DNA of 25,564 nucleotides from positions 1-25,564 of the forward strand of contig JAEZGU010000205.1 of assembly GCA_023416855.1 (NCBI GenBank), written 5' to 3'. The notes under the pieces were generated by a model. The model made no database searches and was not told where the DNA came from. It worked only from the letters and a program-made list of their open reading frames with translations. The number at the start of each line of letters is the position of its first letter. Positions within the stretch are counted from its first letter, which is position 1. This stretch comes from Bacillota bacterium. Lineage in GTDB: Bacteria; Bacillota; Clostridia; Tissierellales; Sedimentibacteraceae. Shown in pieces: positions 13,862 to 22,200 of the stretch. The position numbers and the translations under genes were made by a program.

Positions 13862-14533
13862 TTAATCCACCATGTACCCCATACCTTTTTTAGTTTTAAT
13901 GAAATTATCAAGGCCGATTTCAGTTAATTTTTTTCTTAAGCGAGTAATATTAACTGTTAATGTGTTATCATCAATAAATTGGTCGCTATCCCAAAGGTGT
14001 TGCATTATTTCTTCTCTTGTAACAACCTTTCCTATGTTATCCATAAGAATTTGCATTATCCTATAGTCATTTTTTGTTAGTTCAATTTTTATTTTGTTAT
14101 AAGTTAGGGTAGTATCATTTAAATTCAATAAAACTCCCTTATGCTCCAATTCATGTGCCTTATCCTGAAGCGAATAAGCTCTTCGCAACAATGCACCTAT
14201 TTTTGCAGTTAAAACATTTAAATCAAATGGTTTAACTATAAAATCATCACCACCCATATTCATTGCCATAACTATGTTCATATTGTCAGAGCTCGAAGAG
14301 ATAAACATAACAGGTATCTTTGATATTTTTCTGATTTCATTACACCAATGAAATCCGTTAAAATAAGGCAACATTACATCTAATAGAACAATGTGCGGTT
14401 CATACTCATTAAATTTATCTATAACATTTTTAAAATCCGTAACATATTCCACATTATATCCCCATTTTATAAGGTGAGTTTTTAATGTTTTGGCTATTGT
14501 TAAGTCATCCTCGATAATAAGTATATTATACAT
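13862..14533 (-). CDS. OmpR-family response regulator (BceR-like)
   Basis: 223 residues. The receiver domain (1-115) has acidic pocket D9/D10, phosphoacceptor D52 (HIVLLDVMLPYFNG) and K101 (VKPFD). A winged-helix DNA-binding domain (about 130-223) carries LTKNDYRIMQILMDNIGKVVTREEIMQHLWD and NTLTVNITRLRKKL. ATG 14533 follows AGGAGG with 5 nt spacing; an in-frame ATG at 14557 lacks a ribosome site. It is first in the regulator-kinase unit. Its promoter region is shared with a divergent lipoprotein gene and has a 19-bp palindrome. Confidence 0.93.
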   Translation of the reverse strand: MYNILIIEDDLTIAKTLKTHLIKWGYNVEYVTDFKNVIDKFNEYEPHIVLLDVMLPYFNGFHWCNEIRKISKIPVMFISSSSDNMNIVMAMNMGGDDFIVKPFDLNVLTAKIGALLRRAYSLQDKAHELEHKGVLLNLNDTTLTYNKIKIELTKNDYRIMQILMDNIGKVVTREEIMQHLWDSDQFIDDNTLTVNITRLRKKLTEIGLDNFIKTKKGMGYMVD

Positions 14534-14606
14534 TTTTACCTCCTGTATATTCCTCATTTAGCATCTTTAGCTAATTTTATATTATATTTTGCATTATATC
14601 AACAAA

Positions 14607-14625
14607 AATCACCCTTAGGGTGATT
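14607..14625. promoter_or_regulatory. 19-bp palindrome between divergent regulator and lipoprotein genes
   Basis: AATCACCCTTAGGGTGATT has perfect 9-bp arms around one central base. On the minus side an extended -10 TGATATAAT (14601-14593) serves the regulator gene. On the plus side TATAAT at 14642-14647 serves the lipoprotein gene. The palindrome covers the -35 position of both, as expected for a shared operator. Neither promoter has a good -35, consistent with activator control. Confidence 0.55.
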
Positions 14626-14687
14626 ACATAAATGAGTTTTTTATAATAAAATGATATCAATGAATAATATTTTATTTGGAGGCTAAT

Positions 14688-15467
14688 ATGAAAAAGATTA
14701 TCTCATTGGCACTTTGCTTGTTCTTAGTGTTATTTATGATAACCGGCTGTAGTGGAAATACAGATGAAAAAGCTGTAAAAGAACCATCAAAAATTGAAGA
14801 TAGTAATATTGATGTAAATGATGAAGAATTAGACGAAGCGATGGAAGAGTTAAGTGATGCATTATCTATGTTAGCTACCGCAGGATGGCCAAAAGGTAAA
14901 ATTCCTGATGAAATTCCCGAATACCCTTATGGTGAAGTAACCAATTCCGGTGATGGTGGCGATAATGATTATTTTATACTAATATCACCAACAAATAAAG
15001 ATGAATTGGCAGAATATTTATCACTACTTAAAGATCAAGGTTTCACTATTTCAAGTGGTGAAGATGAAGCAAGATTAGGAACAGTTAGTATTCACTTTCA
15101 ATTTAATGGTAAGGAACACTTACAAATGGTTGTATATGATTTAGGCAATGCTGATTGGTCTGGATTTATCGGAGGCGTTCTTAAACCGGAAAAAGGAACA
15201 TTGTATGGTGAACCTTATATTCCTACATTAACAGCTGATGATAATGATTATGGTCAATATTACACAGCAAGCTTTTCATTGGTTGATTTAACGGAGGATG
15301 ATTGCTACGAATATATTGCAAGACATTCTGATAATGGTTGGAGAGAAAGCGGTGATATGGCATTTAAGGATGTTACTATTGATGGAGTAGAATGTGAGTT
15401 AATGCTACAATTCGTGCAATATTATGATGGTCAGGCAGATTTCTTGTTAGAGGCTTGGAAAAAATAA
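14688..15467 (+). CDS. Lipoprotein of unknown function, two similar domains
   Basis: 259 residues, ATG 14688 after GGAGG (14678-14682). A lipoprotein signal (residues 1-21) ends in lipobox ITGC, so Cys21 would be lipidated on the outer face of the membrane. An acidic linker (about 25-65) leads to a domain beginning WPKGKIPDEIPEYPYGEV. Two roughly similar alpha/beta segments follow, each with a strand, a 'DELAEYLSLLKDQGF' or 'DDCYEYIARHSDNGW' helix, and strands ending in LQMVVYDLG or ELMLQFVQYYDG, suggesting internal duplication. I do not recognise a named family. Being divergent from the Bce regulator over a shared palindrome hints at an envelope-stress role, which is inference. Confidence 0.8.
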   Translation: MKKIISLALCLFLVLFMITGCSGNTDEKAVKEPSKIEDSNIDVNDEELDEAMEELSDALSMLATAGWPKGKIPDEIPEYPYGEVTNSGDGGDNDYFILISPTNKDELAEYLSLLKDQGFTISSGEDEARLGTVSIHFQFNGKEHLQMVVYDLGNADWSGFIGGVLKPEKGTLYGEPYIPTLTADDNDYGQYYTASFSLVDLTEDDCYEYIARHSDNGWRESGDMAFKDVTIDGVECELMLQFVQYYDGQADFLLEAWKK

Positions 15468-15479
15468 AAAACTTTACCT

Positions 15480-15512
15480 AAAAGGCGTTGAAAAAATTCA
15501 ACGCCTTTTCGT
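15480..15512. terminator. Bidirectional terminator
   Basis: AAAAGGCGTTGAA (15480-15492) pairs perfectly with TTCAACGCCTTTT (15497-15509) across an AAAA loop. It is symmetrical, so it serves both the lipoprotein gene (+) and hypD (-). Confidence 0.9.
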
Positions 15513-17884
15513 TAATTAAAACTTTGTTCTGTTCTTTCAATTATTTCATCCTGCAACGCTTTTTCAAGGTTATTAAAGTGATCAGAATAACCTGCTACTC
15601 TCACTATTAAATCCTTATATTGCTCGGGATTTTTTTGTGCATCAATCAGTGTATTTCTGTCAAAAACATTGAATTGAATGTGATGTCCCATCATTTGAAA
15701 ATAAGCTCTGATTAAAGCAGCAACATTGGTAATGCCTTCTTCACCTGCAATTGATGAAGGGGAAAATTTTTGATTTAATAATGTGCCACCAGTTGAAGTA
15801 TGATCCATTTTTGAGCAAGATTTAATTACTGCTGTAGGACCCTTTCTGTCTGCTCCCTTTTCAGGTGAAATACCATCTGTAACAGGTTTTTCCTTCAATC
15901 TACCATTTGCTGATGCGGTCATAACAGAGCCAAAATATACGTGACATGTTGTTGGTAACATATCTATTTGATATGTTGCGCCACAAACTGACTTTCTTCC
16001 TCTTATTCTATCTCTTACATTTGTAAATATATCTACCATTATATTATCAGCATAATCATCATCATTTCCATACTTAGGTGTATGATTTAACACTAAATTA
16101 TGTATCATTTCATACCCTTCAAAATTAGAATTTATAGCTGACAATAGTTCATTCATTGTAAATCGCTTTTCATCATATACATTGTATTTCACTGCTGATA
16201 AACAATCTGTAATTGTTCCAATACCAACTACTTGAATATATCTTGTATTATATTTTGAACCACCTGCATTATAATCTCTACCACTTTCTTTGCAACCTGT
16301 AGTAAGTACAGACATAAAAGGTGATGGCATGTATTTAGCAAATATAGTTTCAATGATATTGTTGCCTTCTATCTTTATATTGATTATATGTTGCAGCTGT
16401 TTATAGAATGCTTCTCTCAGTTGTTCATACGAAGTAAAATCTTCAGGATTTCCAGTCTTAATACTTATTTGTTTATTAGTATATTTGTCAAACCCGTTAT
16501 TTAAAGTAAGCTCAAAGATTTTAGGTACATTCAAATATCCGGTAAGTACGTATGCTTCTCTACCATGACATCCTGTTTCAACACAGCCGCTGGAACCTCC
16601 AAAACGCGCATCTTCCAACGTCTTACCTGCATTTAGCAGTTCTTGTATCAATTCCTCTGTGTTGTAAAAGGCAGGTTGACCCCATCCCTTTCTTGATATT
16701 TCAACAGCTCTTCTCAAAAATTCATCTGGTGTTTTTTCACTTATTTGAACATTTGAGCTTGGTTGCAGCAATCTCATTTCATCCATTGTATCAAGAATTA
16801 TATATGAAACATCATTTACACCGTCTTCTCCGGTGTAAGGATTAATCCCACCTGTATTTATGTTTGCAAAGTCTGTATAGGTACCGCTTTCTTTTAATGT
16901 TATACCCACTTTCGGAGGTGCCGGCTGGTTATTAAATTTAATCCAAAGACATTCCATCAATTCTCTTGCTTTGTCATAATCCAAAGTTTTTTCTTTAACT
17001 TCTTTTTTATAAAATGGATATAAATATTGATCTAATTTTCCAGGTGAAAATGCATCCCAAGTATTAACCTCTGTGGTTACGCCTATATGAACAAACCAAT
17101 ACATTTGAATAGCTTGAGCATATGTCTCCGGTTTATAAGCAGGAACTACATCACAATTTGATGCTATCCACAAAAGTTCTTCTTTTCTTTGTATATCTGT
17201 TTCTTTTCGTGCTAATTCCCTTGCATATGTAGCATATCTTTGTCCATACACAATAATTGCATCACAAGCAATCGCCATAGCTTGCAATTGGGCTTTCTTA
17301 TCATAAGCGTTTAAGTCATTTACAAAATCTAACTTTTCAATTTCATCTTCAATTTCTTTTTTAAACTCCAAAAAACCTTTATTATAAAACTTGTCATCTG
17401 CTACAGTGTGTCCAGGTGCTCTTTGCTCCATAAATTCAGTAAACATACCAGCTGCATAGCAATCTTTCCATTCCTGAGACATAGAGGATAATATTTTGTC
17501 TCTTGTAGATTTACCTTGCCAGTATGGAAGTATTTTTTCCGCTTGTATTTTTTTATCTTCTTCATTAACCTTAAAATTTATATATTTTCTGTCATTCATT
17601 ACTGTCATATCTTCTACAGTATGTGCACATAGCTCTGGAAATGTTGGAACTACTTGAGGGCCTTCACTTTTCTCCCCCACTATTAATTCTCCTTCGCCAA
17701 TATAAAGCTTTCTGTTTTCCATATAATATTTAAAATTCATTGCACGAAGAACAGGAGTTTCTACAGCGCCATAATATTTATTATAAAATTCAGTTTCTAA
17801 TATAGCTCTTTCGAGCGAAACACTTGGTTGTGTAGACACACTAACCTGTCTCAATTTTTTTGTTCTTTCTGTATAACCTCTCAT
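15512..17884 (-). CDS. hypD: trans-4-hydroxy-L-proline dehydratase (glycyl radical enzyme)
   Basis: A 790-residue glycyl radical enzyme that dehydrates trans-4-hydroxy-L-proline to 1-pyrroline-5-carboxylate, which is then reduced to proline. The active-site loop reads GGSSGCVETGCHGREAY with Cys434 and Glu436. The radical loop is RVAGYSDHF with Gly765. I counted these positions and they coincide with the C434/E436/G765 numbering I recall for C. difficile HypD. The N-terminal TERTKKLR, MFTEFMEQRAPGHT, WDAFSPGKLDQYLYPFY and DMLPTTCHVYFG stretches also match HypD as I remember it. PFL, choline lyase and glycerol dehydratase have different loops after GCVE. Its ATG is 1 bp after the stop of the activase gene, whose end contains the ribosome site GGAGG. 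The P5C reductase gene (proC) often found beside hypD is absent here. Confidence 0.93.
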   Translation of the reverse strand: MRGYTERTKKLRQVSVSTQPSVSLERAILETEFYNKYYGAVETPVLRAMNFKYYMENRKLYIGEGELIVGEKSEGPQVVPTFPELCAHTVEDMTVMNDRKYINFKVNEEDKKIQAEKILPYWQGKSTRDKILSSMSQEWKDCYAAGMFTEFMEQRAPGHTVADDKFYNKGFLEFKKEIEDEIEKLDFVNDLNAYDKKAQLQAMAIACDAIIVYGQRYATYARELARKETDIQRKEELLWIASNCDVVPAYKPETYAQAIQMYWFVHIGVTTEVNTWDAFSPGKLDQYLYPFYKKEVKEKTLDYDKARELMECLWIKFNNQPAPPKVGITLKESGTYTDFANINTGGINPYTGEDGVNDVSYIILDTMDEMRLLQPSSNVQISEKTPDEFLRRAVEISRKGWGQPAFYNTEELIQELLNAGKTLEDARFGGSSGCVETGCHGREAYVLTGYLNVPKIFELTLNNGFDKYTNKQISIKTGNPEDFTSYEQLREAFYKQLQHIINIKIEGNNIIETIFAKYMPSPFMSVLTTGCKESGRDYNAGGSKYNTRYIQVVGIGTITDCLSAVKYNVYDEKRFTMNELLSAINSNFEGYEMIHNLVLNHTPKYGNDDDYADNIMVDIFTNVRDRIRGRKSVCGATYQIDMLPTTCHVYFGSVMTASANGRLKEKPVTDGISPEKGADRKGPTAVIKSCSKMDHTSTGGTLLNQKFSPSSIAGEEGITNVAALIRAYFQMMGHHIQFNVFDRNTLIDAQKNPEQYKDLIVRVAGYSDHFNNLEKALQDEIIERTEQSFN

Positions 17885-17885
17885 A

Positions 17886-18788
17886 CTAACCTCCTATTTT
17901 TACTTCATAACCTTTATTTACTAAAATAGATTTAAAATACTGCATTTTTTCATCTGATGGTTTAGACATTTTTTCTGATTCATAAATAATATCTAATTTT
18001 CTATATTTGTGCTTTGCTATGTCATGATATGGAAGTAAATTTATTTTTTTTATATTTAAGTTCTCTATAAAACTAATTGTTTCTTCAATATGATGTTCGT
18101 CAGCATTTACTCCTTCTATTATCGGCATCCTAATATTTATGTTGTTATGAATTTTTGATAAATTTATTAAATTATCCAAAATTAATTTATTAGAAGTTCC
18201 TATAAATTTCTTATGTTTTTCTTCATCCATGAGCTTGATATCATACAGAAACAAATCGGTATATTTAGCGATTTGTTTTATATTTTCAAAATTCACTGCT
18301 CCACATGTATCAACTGCAGTATGTATATTCTCTTCCTTTAATTTTATAAATAATTTTTCTATAAAATCTATGTGCATTAATGGCTCGCCACCGGAAACAG
18401 TAACTCCACCATTCGATTTTTCATAAAAAACTCTGTCTTTCAATACTTCTTTAAATACTTCTTCAACGGTGTAATCCTTACCTACAATATTTCTTGCCTC
18501 TTGTATACAATATACTTCACACAGTCCACAAAAATCACATTTATCCATATCAGTAGCAAGTACTTTATTCTCAATTTTAATAGCATTATGAGGGCATACT
18601 TGAACACATGTCCCACAAAGAACACACTTTTCTGCATCATATAAAATTTGCATTCTGCTTTCTTGACTTTCAGGATTATGACACCATAAACATTTTAATG
18701 GACAGCCTTTAAAAAATACTGTTGTCCTTATACCCGGCCCATCATGTATTGAAAATTTTTGAATATTAAATATAGTTGCTGTATTCAT
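17886..18788 (-). CDS. hypE: Glycyl radical enzyme activase (HypE-like radical SAM protein)
   Basis: 300 residues. It uses S-adenosylmethionine to place the radical on Gly765 of HypD. The radical SAM cluster motif GCPLKCLWC gives C29, C33, C36. Next come two ferredoxin-type 4Fe-4S motifs, CVLCGTCVQVC (C55, C58, C61, C65) and CDFCGLCEVYC (C84, C87, C90, C94), the usual insert of this activase class. GGVTVSGGEPL is the SAM-binding GGE region. I chose ATG 18788, preceded by GGAG at 5 nt, over ATG 18806, which has no ribosome site and lies about 5 nt from the predicted sigma-54 transcription start. It is the first gene of the hypE-hypD operon; this order, activase before enzyme, is less common. 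Confidence 0.93.
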   Translation of the reverse strand: MNTATIFNIQKFSIHDGPGIRTTVFFKGCPLKCLWCHNPESQESRMQILYDAEKCVLCGTCVQVCPHNAIKIENKVLATDMDKCDFCGLCEVYCIQEARNIVGKDYTVEEVFKEVLKDRVFYEKSNGGVTVSGGEPLMHIDFIEKLFIKLKEENIHTAVDTCGAVNFENIKQIAKYTDLFLYDIKLMDEEKHKKFIGTSNKLILDNLINLSKIHNNINIRMPIIEGVNADEHHIEETISFIENLNIKKINLLPYHDIAKHKYRKLDIIYESEKMSKPSDEKMQYFKSILVNKGYEVKIGG

Positions 18789-18821
18789 TTCTTCTCCAAA
18801 AATCATAGTTTATTATATATA

Positions 18822-18838
18822 TGCAATTTTCTTGCCAA
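18822..18838 (-). promoter_or_regulatory. Sigma-54 (-24/-12) promoter of hypE-hypD
   Basis: The minus strand reads TTGGCAAGAAAATTGCA, matching the sigma-54 consensus TTGGCACGNNNNTTGCW at all specified bases but one (A for C). The GG and GC elements are at the required spacing. The predicted start is near 18811, giving a leader of about 23 nt before ATG 18788. Confidence 0.72.
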
Positions 18839-18869
18839 TTTCTTCATATTGAAAAACGCCTTAAATTCA

Positions 18870-18925
18870 ATACACAGTAATATTTAATCGTGTTTAATGT
18901 GTATGGTTTTTTGTACTAATGTACA
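18870..18925. promoter_or_regulatory. Inverted repeats upstream of the sigma-54 promoter
   Basis: ATACACA (18870-18876) is matched by TGTGTAT (18898-18904), and TGTACTAATGTACA (18912-18925) has 5-bp arms. They lie about 60-115 bp upstream of the predicted sigma-54 start, where enhancer-binding proteins of the NtrC type bind. The same region also serves the divergent MATE gene. Confidence 0.4.
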
Positions 18926-18969
18926 TTTTTTTGACATTCGTAAATTAAATAGCACGTTATATTTTATAG

Positions 18970-18978
18970 TGATATAAT
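18970..18978 (+). promoter_or_regulatory. Extended -10 element for the MATE gene
   Basis: TGATATAAT is an extended -10 (TGnTATAAT) about 115 bp before the MATE start codon. No good -35 lies at 16-18 bp; the TTGACA at 18931 is too far upstream. Supported by motif only. Confidence 0.4.
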
Positions 18979-19092
18979 TATTGATGATTTAATTATTAAA
19001 CTTATGCATTATAATACCATTAATAAATAGCTTGTACAAATAAAATTAATCAGTTAAACTTAAATATCATATACTAAGGAAAAGGTAATTAA

Positions 19093-20457
19093 ATGAGCAA
19101 TAATACAAATTTAACAGAAGGTAAAATATTAAGTACAATGGTTAAATTGGCACTTCCTATAATGGGTACATCCTTTATACAGATGGCATATAATTTAACT
19201 GATATAATGTGGCTTGGACGGCTCAGCACGAATGCTGTTGCTGCTGCAGGAGCAGCGGGCTTCTTTTTATGGTTTGGCTCCGCATTAGTAATGATCACAC
19301 AAATAGGTGTGGGAGTAAATGTAGCTCAAAGCTATGGTAGAGATGATTTAGAGAGTGCAAAAAAATATATTTTTAACGGTTTTCAATTAGATGTTCTGAT
19401 AGCTTTTTTATATTCGTTATTTCTATTTGTTTTTAGACATCAAATAATAGGCTTCTTTAATCTTCAGGATGAAGAAGTTGTTGGTATGGCAGTTGAATAT
19501 TTGACCATAATTGCAACAGGAATAATATTTCATTTTTTAAATCCTATATTTTCAACTATATTAAACAGTTCGGGTAACAGTTTAACGCCCTTTAAAATTA
19601 ATACCATAGGTTTAATTGCAAATATAGCGATTGACCCAATATTAATATTTGGTATTGGTCCCATACCTGGATTAGGGATAAAGGGTGCTGCTTTAGCTAC
19701 AATTCTGGCACAGTTTGTTGTAAGTCTATTATTCTTTATAATAGGAAAAATGTACAATACTATTTATTCGAATGTAAATTTGTTTTGTAAACCAGATATT
19801 AAGATAATCAGAGAAATAGTAAAAATAGGTACACCTCCAGCAATGCAAATGGGACTTCATGCAGTTATAAACATGATAATAACTAAAATAATAGCAGGAT
19901 TTGGTCCTGTAGCAGTTGCTGTACAAAGCATCGGTTCTCAAATTGAATCAATAACATGGATGACTGCAGATGGATTTTCTGCTGCAATTTCTGCTTTTAC
20001 AGGTCAAAACTATGGAGCAGGTAAACTTCAACGAATTAGAGAAGGGTATCATAAAGGTATTCAGGTATTGGGAGGTTTAGGTGTTTTTTCAACATTACTT
20101 TTAATATTTGGAGCTAAAATACTATTTACATTATTCGTTCCGGAAGACCCTATAGCAATTAGAGAAGGTATAGTTTATTTGCAAATTTTAGGACTTTCTC
20201 AATTTTTCATGAGTATAGAAATCGGAACAACAGGAGCATTTAATGGTTTAGGCAGAACCATACCTCCAACAGTAAATGGCATGGTTTTAAATGCTTTAAG
20301 AATTCCATCAGCCATTGTACTGGGCTCTCTAATAGGATTATCCGGTGTTTGGTGGAGCATAAGTGTTTCGTCAATTTTTAAGGGAATTATATTGTATGTA
20401 TGGTTTAAGGTAACATTAAACAAAACGCTTAAAACAGAGTTGTCACCATATAAATAA
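19093..20457 (+). CDS. MATE family efflux transporter
   Basis: 454 residues with twelve predicted membrane helices in two MatE halves. Typical MATE motifs are present: LALPIMGTSFIQMAYNLTDIMWLGRLST in helix 1, GNSLTPFKINTIGLIANIAIDPILIFG, and in the second half AVAVQSIGSQIESITWMTADGFSAAISAFTGQNYGAGKLQRIREGY. It exports cationic or other drugs or metabolites using a Na+ or H+ gradient. ATG 19093 is preceded by AAGGAAAAGG. It is divergent from hypE-hypD across about 300 bp; whether it is functionally connected is unclear. Monocistronic, with a hairpin right after the stop. Confidence 0.95.
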   Translation: MSNNTNLTEGKILSTMVKLALPIMGTSFIQMAYNLTDIMWLGRLSTNAVAAAGAAGFFLWFGSALVMITQIGVGVNVAQSYGRDDLESAKKYIFNGFQLDVLIAFLYSLFLFVFRHQIIGFFNLQDEEVVGMAVEYLTIIATGIIFHFLNPIFSTILNSSGNSLTPFKINTIGLIANIAIDPILIFGIGPIPGLGIKGAALATILAQFVVSLLFFIIGKMYNTIYSNVNLFCKPDIKIIREIVKIGTPPAMQMGLHAVINMIITKIIAGFGPVAVAVQSIGSQIESITWMTADGFSAAISAFTGQNYGAGKLQRIREGYHKGIQVLGGLGVFSTLLLIFGAKILFTLFVPEDPIAIREGIVYLQILGLSQFFMSIEIGTTGAFNGLGRTIPPTVNGMVLNALRIPSAIVLGSLIGLSGVWWSISVSSIFKGIILYVWFKVTLNKTLKTELSPYK

Positions 20458-20488
20458 GAAATGACTCAAACGAGTCATTTCTTTATTT
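20458..20488. terminator. Bidirectional terminator between MATE and GGDEF genes
   Basis: GAAATGACTC (20458-20467) pairs perfectly with GAGTCATTTC (20472-20481) across AAAC, followed by TTTATTTG. The symmetry lets it also end the minus-strand gene that stops at 20494. Confidence 0.85.
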
Positions 20489-20493
20489 GCATA

Positions 20494-22125
20494 TTATTTA
20501 CTAATTAAACAAACTTTATTTCTTCCCAAGTCTTTTGCTTTGTATAATTCTTTATCTGCCATCACTATTAAGTTAGATATTTCCTCAATATCTTTAACTT
20601 TTCCTGTCACACCACCAATACTTACAGTGATATTTTTTGCAGTATTTTCATATTTATAGTTTATATTAAGATTTTCTACTTCGGTTCTTATGTAATTTGC
20701 AAGATTTAGTGACTGATTATAGTCTAAATTTTTTGCATAATAAACAAATTCTTCTCCTCCATATCTTCCAAATACATCATGCCGTTCTTCTTGAATTTTT
20801 TTAATTTTGTTTGAAATAAGCTTTAAACATTCATCACCTTTAGGATGTCCCCAACAATCATTATATCTTTTAAAGTCATCTATATCTATCATAAGTAAAG
20901 TAATATTTTCATTGTCATTCATCATTTGGTGCCAAACTTCATTTAGAGAATTATTGATATATCTTCTATTTGGTACAGTAGTTAATTCATCCTCATAAGC
21001 TTTCTTAATTAACAACTCATTAGACTTTCTTATTTTTTCAAGTTCTTTTCCTTGATGTTCTATTTCTTTTTCTAATAATTCTCTTACCCTATCAAATTTA
21101 TCGATATCTTTTGTAAATTTAAGTTCTAATTGCAATATTTCTAACTTCTTACCAATGTTTGATGCCGTTATTTCTTCATTTAAGCTACTATAACTTTTAT
21201 AATATTCTAAAGCTTTTTTGTAATCTTCAACATACTCATAATATTCAGAAACAAGCTTGTAAATTTCAACTAACTTTTTCTTTGCATCTATATTTTCAGC
21301 ATATTCCATAGCTTTTTCATAATAATAAATTGATTGACTATGATCTTTATGCATATATAATTTTGCTAAATTTACTAATACATCTACTGTATAATATTTG
21401 TTGTTTACTTTGTATAATCTGTTAAGACTTCGAAAATAATACTTTTCCGCTTTATCAAAATTTTTTAATGAATAATAAATTTTCCCAATTTTATTTTCTG
21501 CTTCACCAAGATTAATCATGTCGTTTTCATTGATAAAAATTTTATAACTTTTTTCTATCTTTTCTGATGCTTCCTCATACTTATTTTCTGCAAAATTAAT
21601 TTCTCCTATATTAATAAGTATAGACGCAACATTTAAATTATAATTATTGTCTATGCTTATTTGATATGCTCTATCAAAATATTGTAGTGCTTTATCATAA
21701 CAACATGTTTCGCGATAAACTTCACCAATATTATTAAATACACAACTTAACAGGAAATCATCTTTATGTAAATTTAATAAATCCTCTGCTTTTAAAAAAT
21801 AAATAAGTGCTTCCTCATACATTGAACCATAAAAATATGCTACACCAATTAAATTTAAAGATTTTATCTGCCCCAATAAATCATTTGTTTCTTCAAATAT
21901 TTCATGTGCCCTAAACGAATATTCAAGCATTAAATTATTATCTGATTTAGCCCTGCATACAAAAGCCAAGCTGATTAAGCTATACCCTTCTTCTGACTTT
22001 AAATTGTACTCTTTTGCTAATTTATAAGCCTCTATGCTTAAATCATATGATTTAGCTGGATAGATTGCAGCTAATTTCTTTGCTTCTTTTATTTTATTAT
22101 CAATTATTCTTGATACTGATTCCAT
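20494..22125 (-). CDS. TPR-repeat diguanylate cyclase (GGDEF)
   Basis: 543 residues, cytosolic, with no signal peptide or membrane helix. Residues about 15-330 are a run of tetratricopeptide repeats (for example SCVFNNIGEVYRETCCYDKALQYFDRAYQI, ILINIGEINFAENKYEEASEKIEKSYKIF). A coiled coil (about 335-375) links to a GGDEF domain (about 380-543). The catalytic signature is GGEEF (456-460), with upstream metal/GTP residues MIDIDDFKRYNDCWGHPKGDECL, so it should make c-di-GMP from GTP. The inhibitory RxxD site appears lost (ERHD at the aligned place). TPR arrays of this kind often sense peptides or partner proteins; the signal here is unknown. ATG 22125 follows AAGGA at 7 nt. Same strand as the MEMO gene, 75 bp apart. 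Confidence 0.93.
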   Translation of the reverse strand: MESVSRIIDNKIKEAKKLAAIYPAKSYDLSIEAYKLAKEYNLKSEEGYSLISLAFVCRAKSDNNLMLEYSFRAHEIFEETNDLLGQIKSLNLIGVAYFYGSMYEEALIYFLKAEDLLNLHKDDFLLSCVFNNIGEVYRETCCYDKALQYFDRAYQISIDNNYNLNVASILINIGEINFAENKYEEASEKIEKSYKIFINENDMINLGEAENKIGKIYYSLKNFDKAEKYYFRSLNRLYKVNNKYYTVDVLVNLAKLYMHKDHSQSIYYYEKAMEYAENIDAKKKLVEIYKLVSEYYEYVEDYKKALEYYKSYSSLNEEITASNIGKKLEILQLELKFTKDIDKFDRVRELLEKEIEHQGKELEKIRKSNELLIKKAYEDELTTVPNRRYINNSLNEVWHQMMNDNENITLLMIDIDDFKRYNDCWGHPKGDECLKLISNKIKKIQEERHDVFGRYGGEEFVYYAKNLDYNQSLNLANYIRTEVENLNINYKYENTAKNITVSIGGVTGKVKDIEEISNLIVMADKELYKAKDLGRNKVCLISK

Positions 22126-22200
22126 AACATAATCCTTAACTTGCCATTTTGTTATTATTATACTACATTATTTTACATTTTTCTACAAAATTGTAAGCAA

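Noticed and set aside
15512..17884. Pyruvate formate-lyase, choline TMA-lyase or glycerol dehydratase
   Set aside because: The active-site loop GCVETGCHG and the residue positions 434/436/765 fit HypD; the other enzymes have different residues after GCVE and different lengths.
18931..18936. TTGACA as -35 of the MATE gene
   Set aside because: No -10 lies 16-18 bp downstream; the nearest TATA-like hexamer is about 21 bp away. The extended -10 at 18970-18978 is a better candidate.
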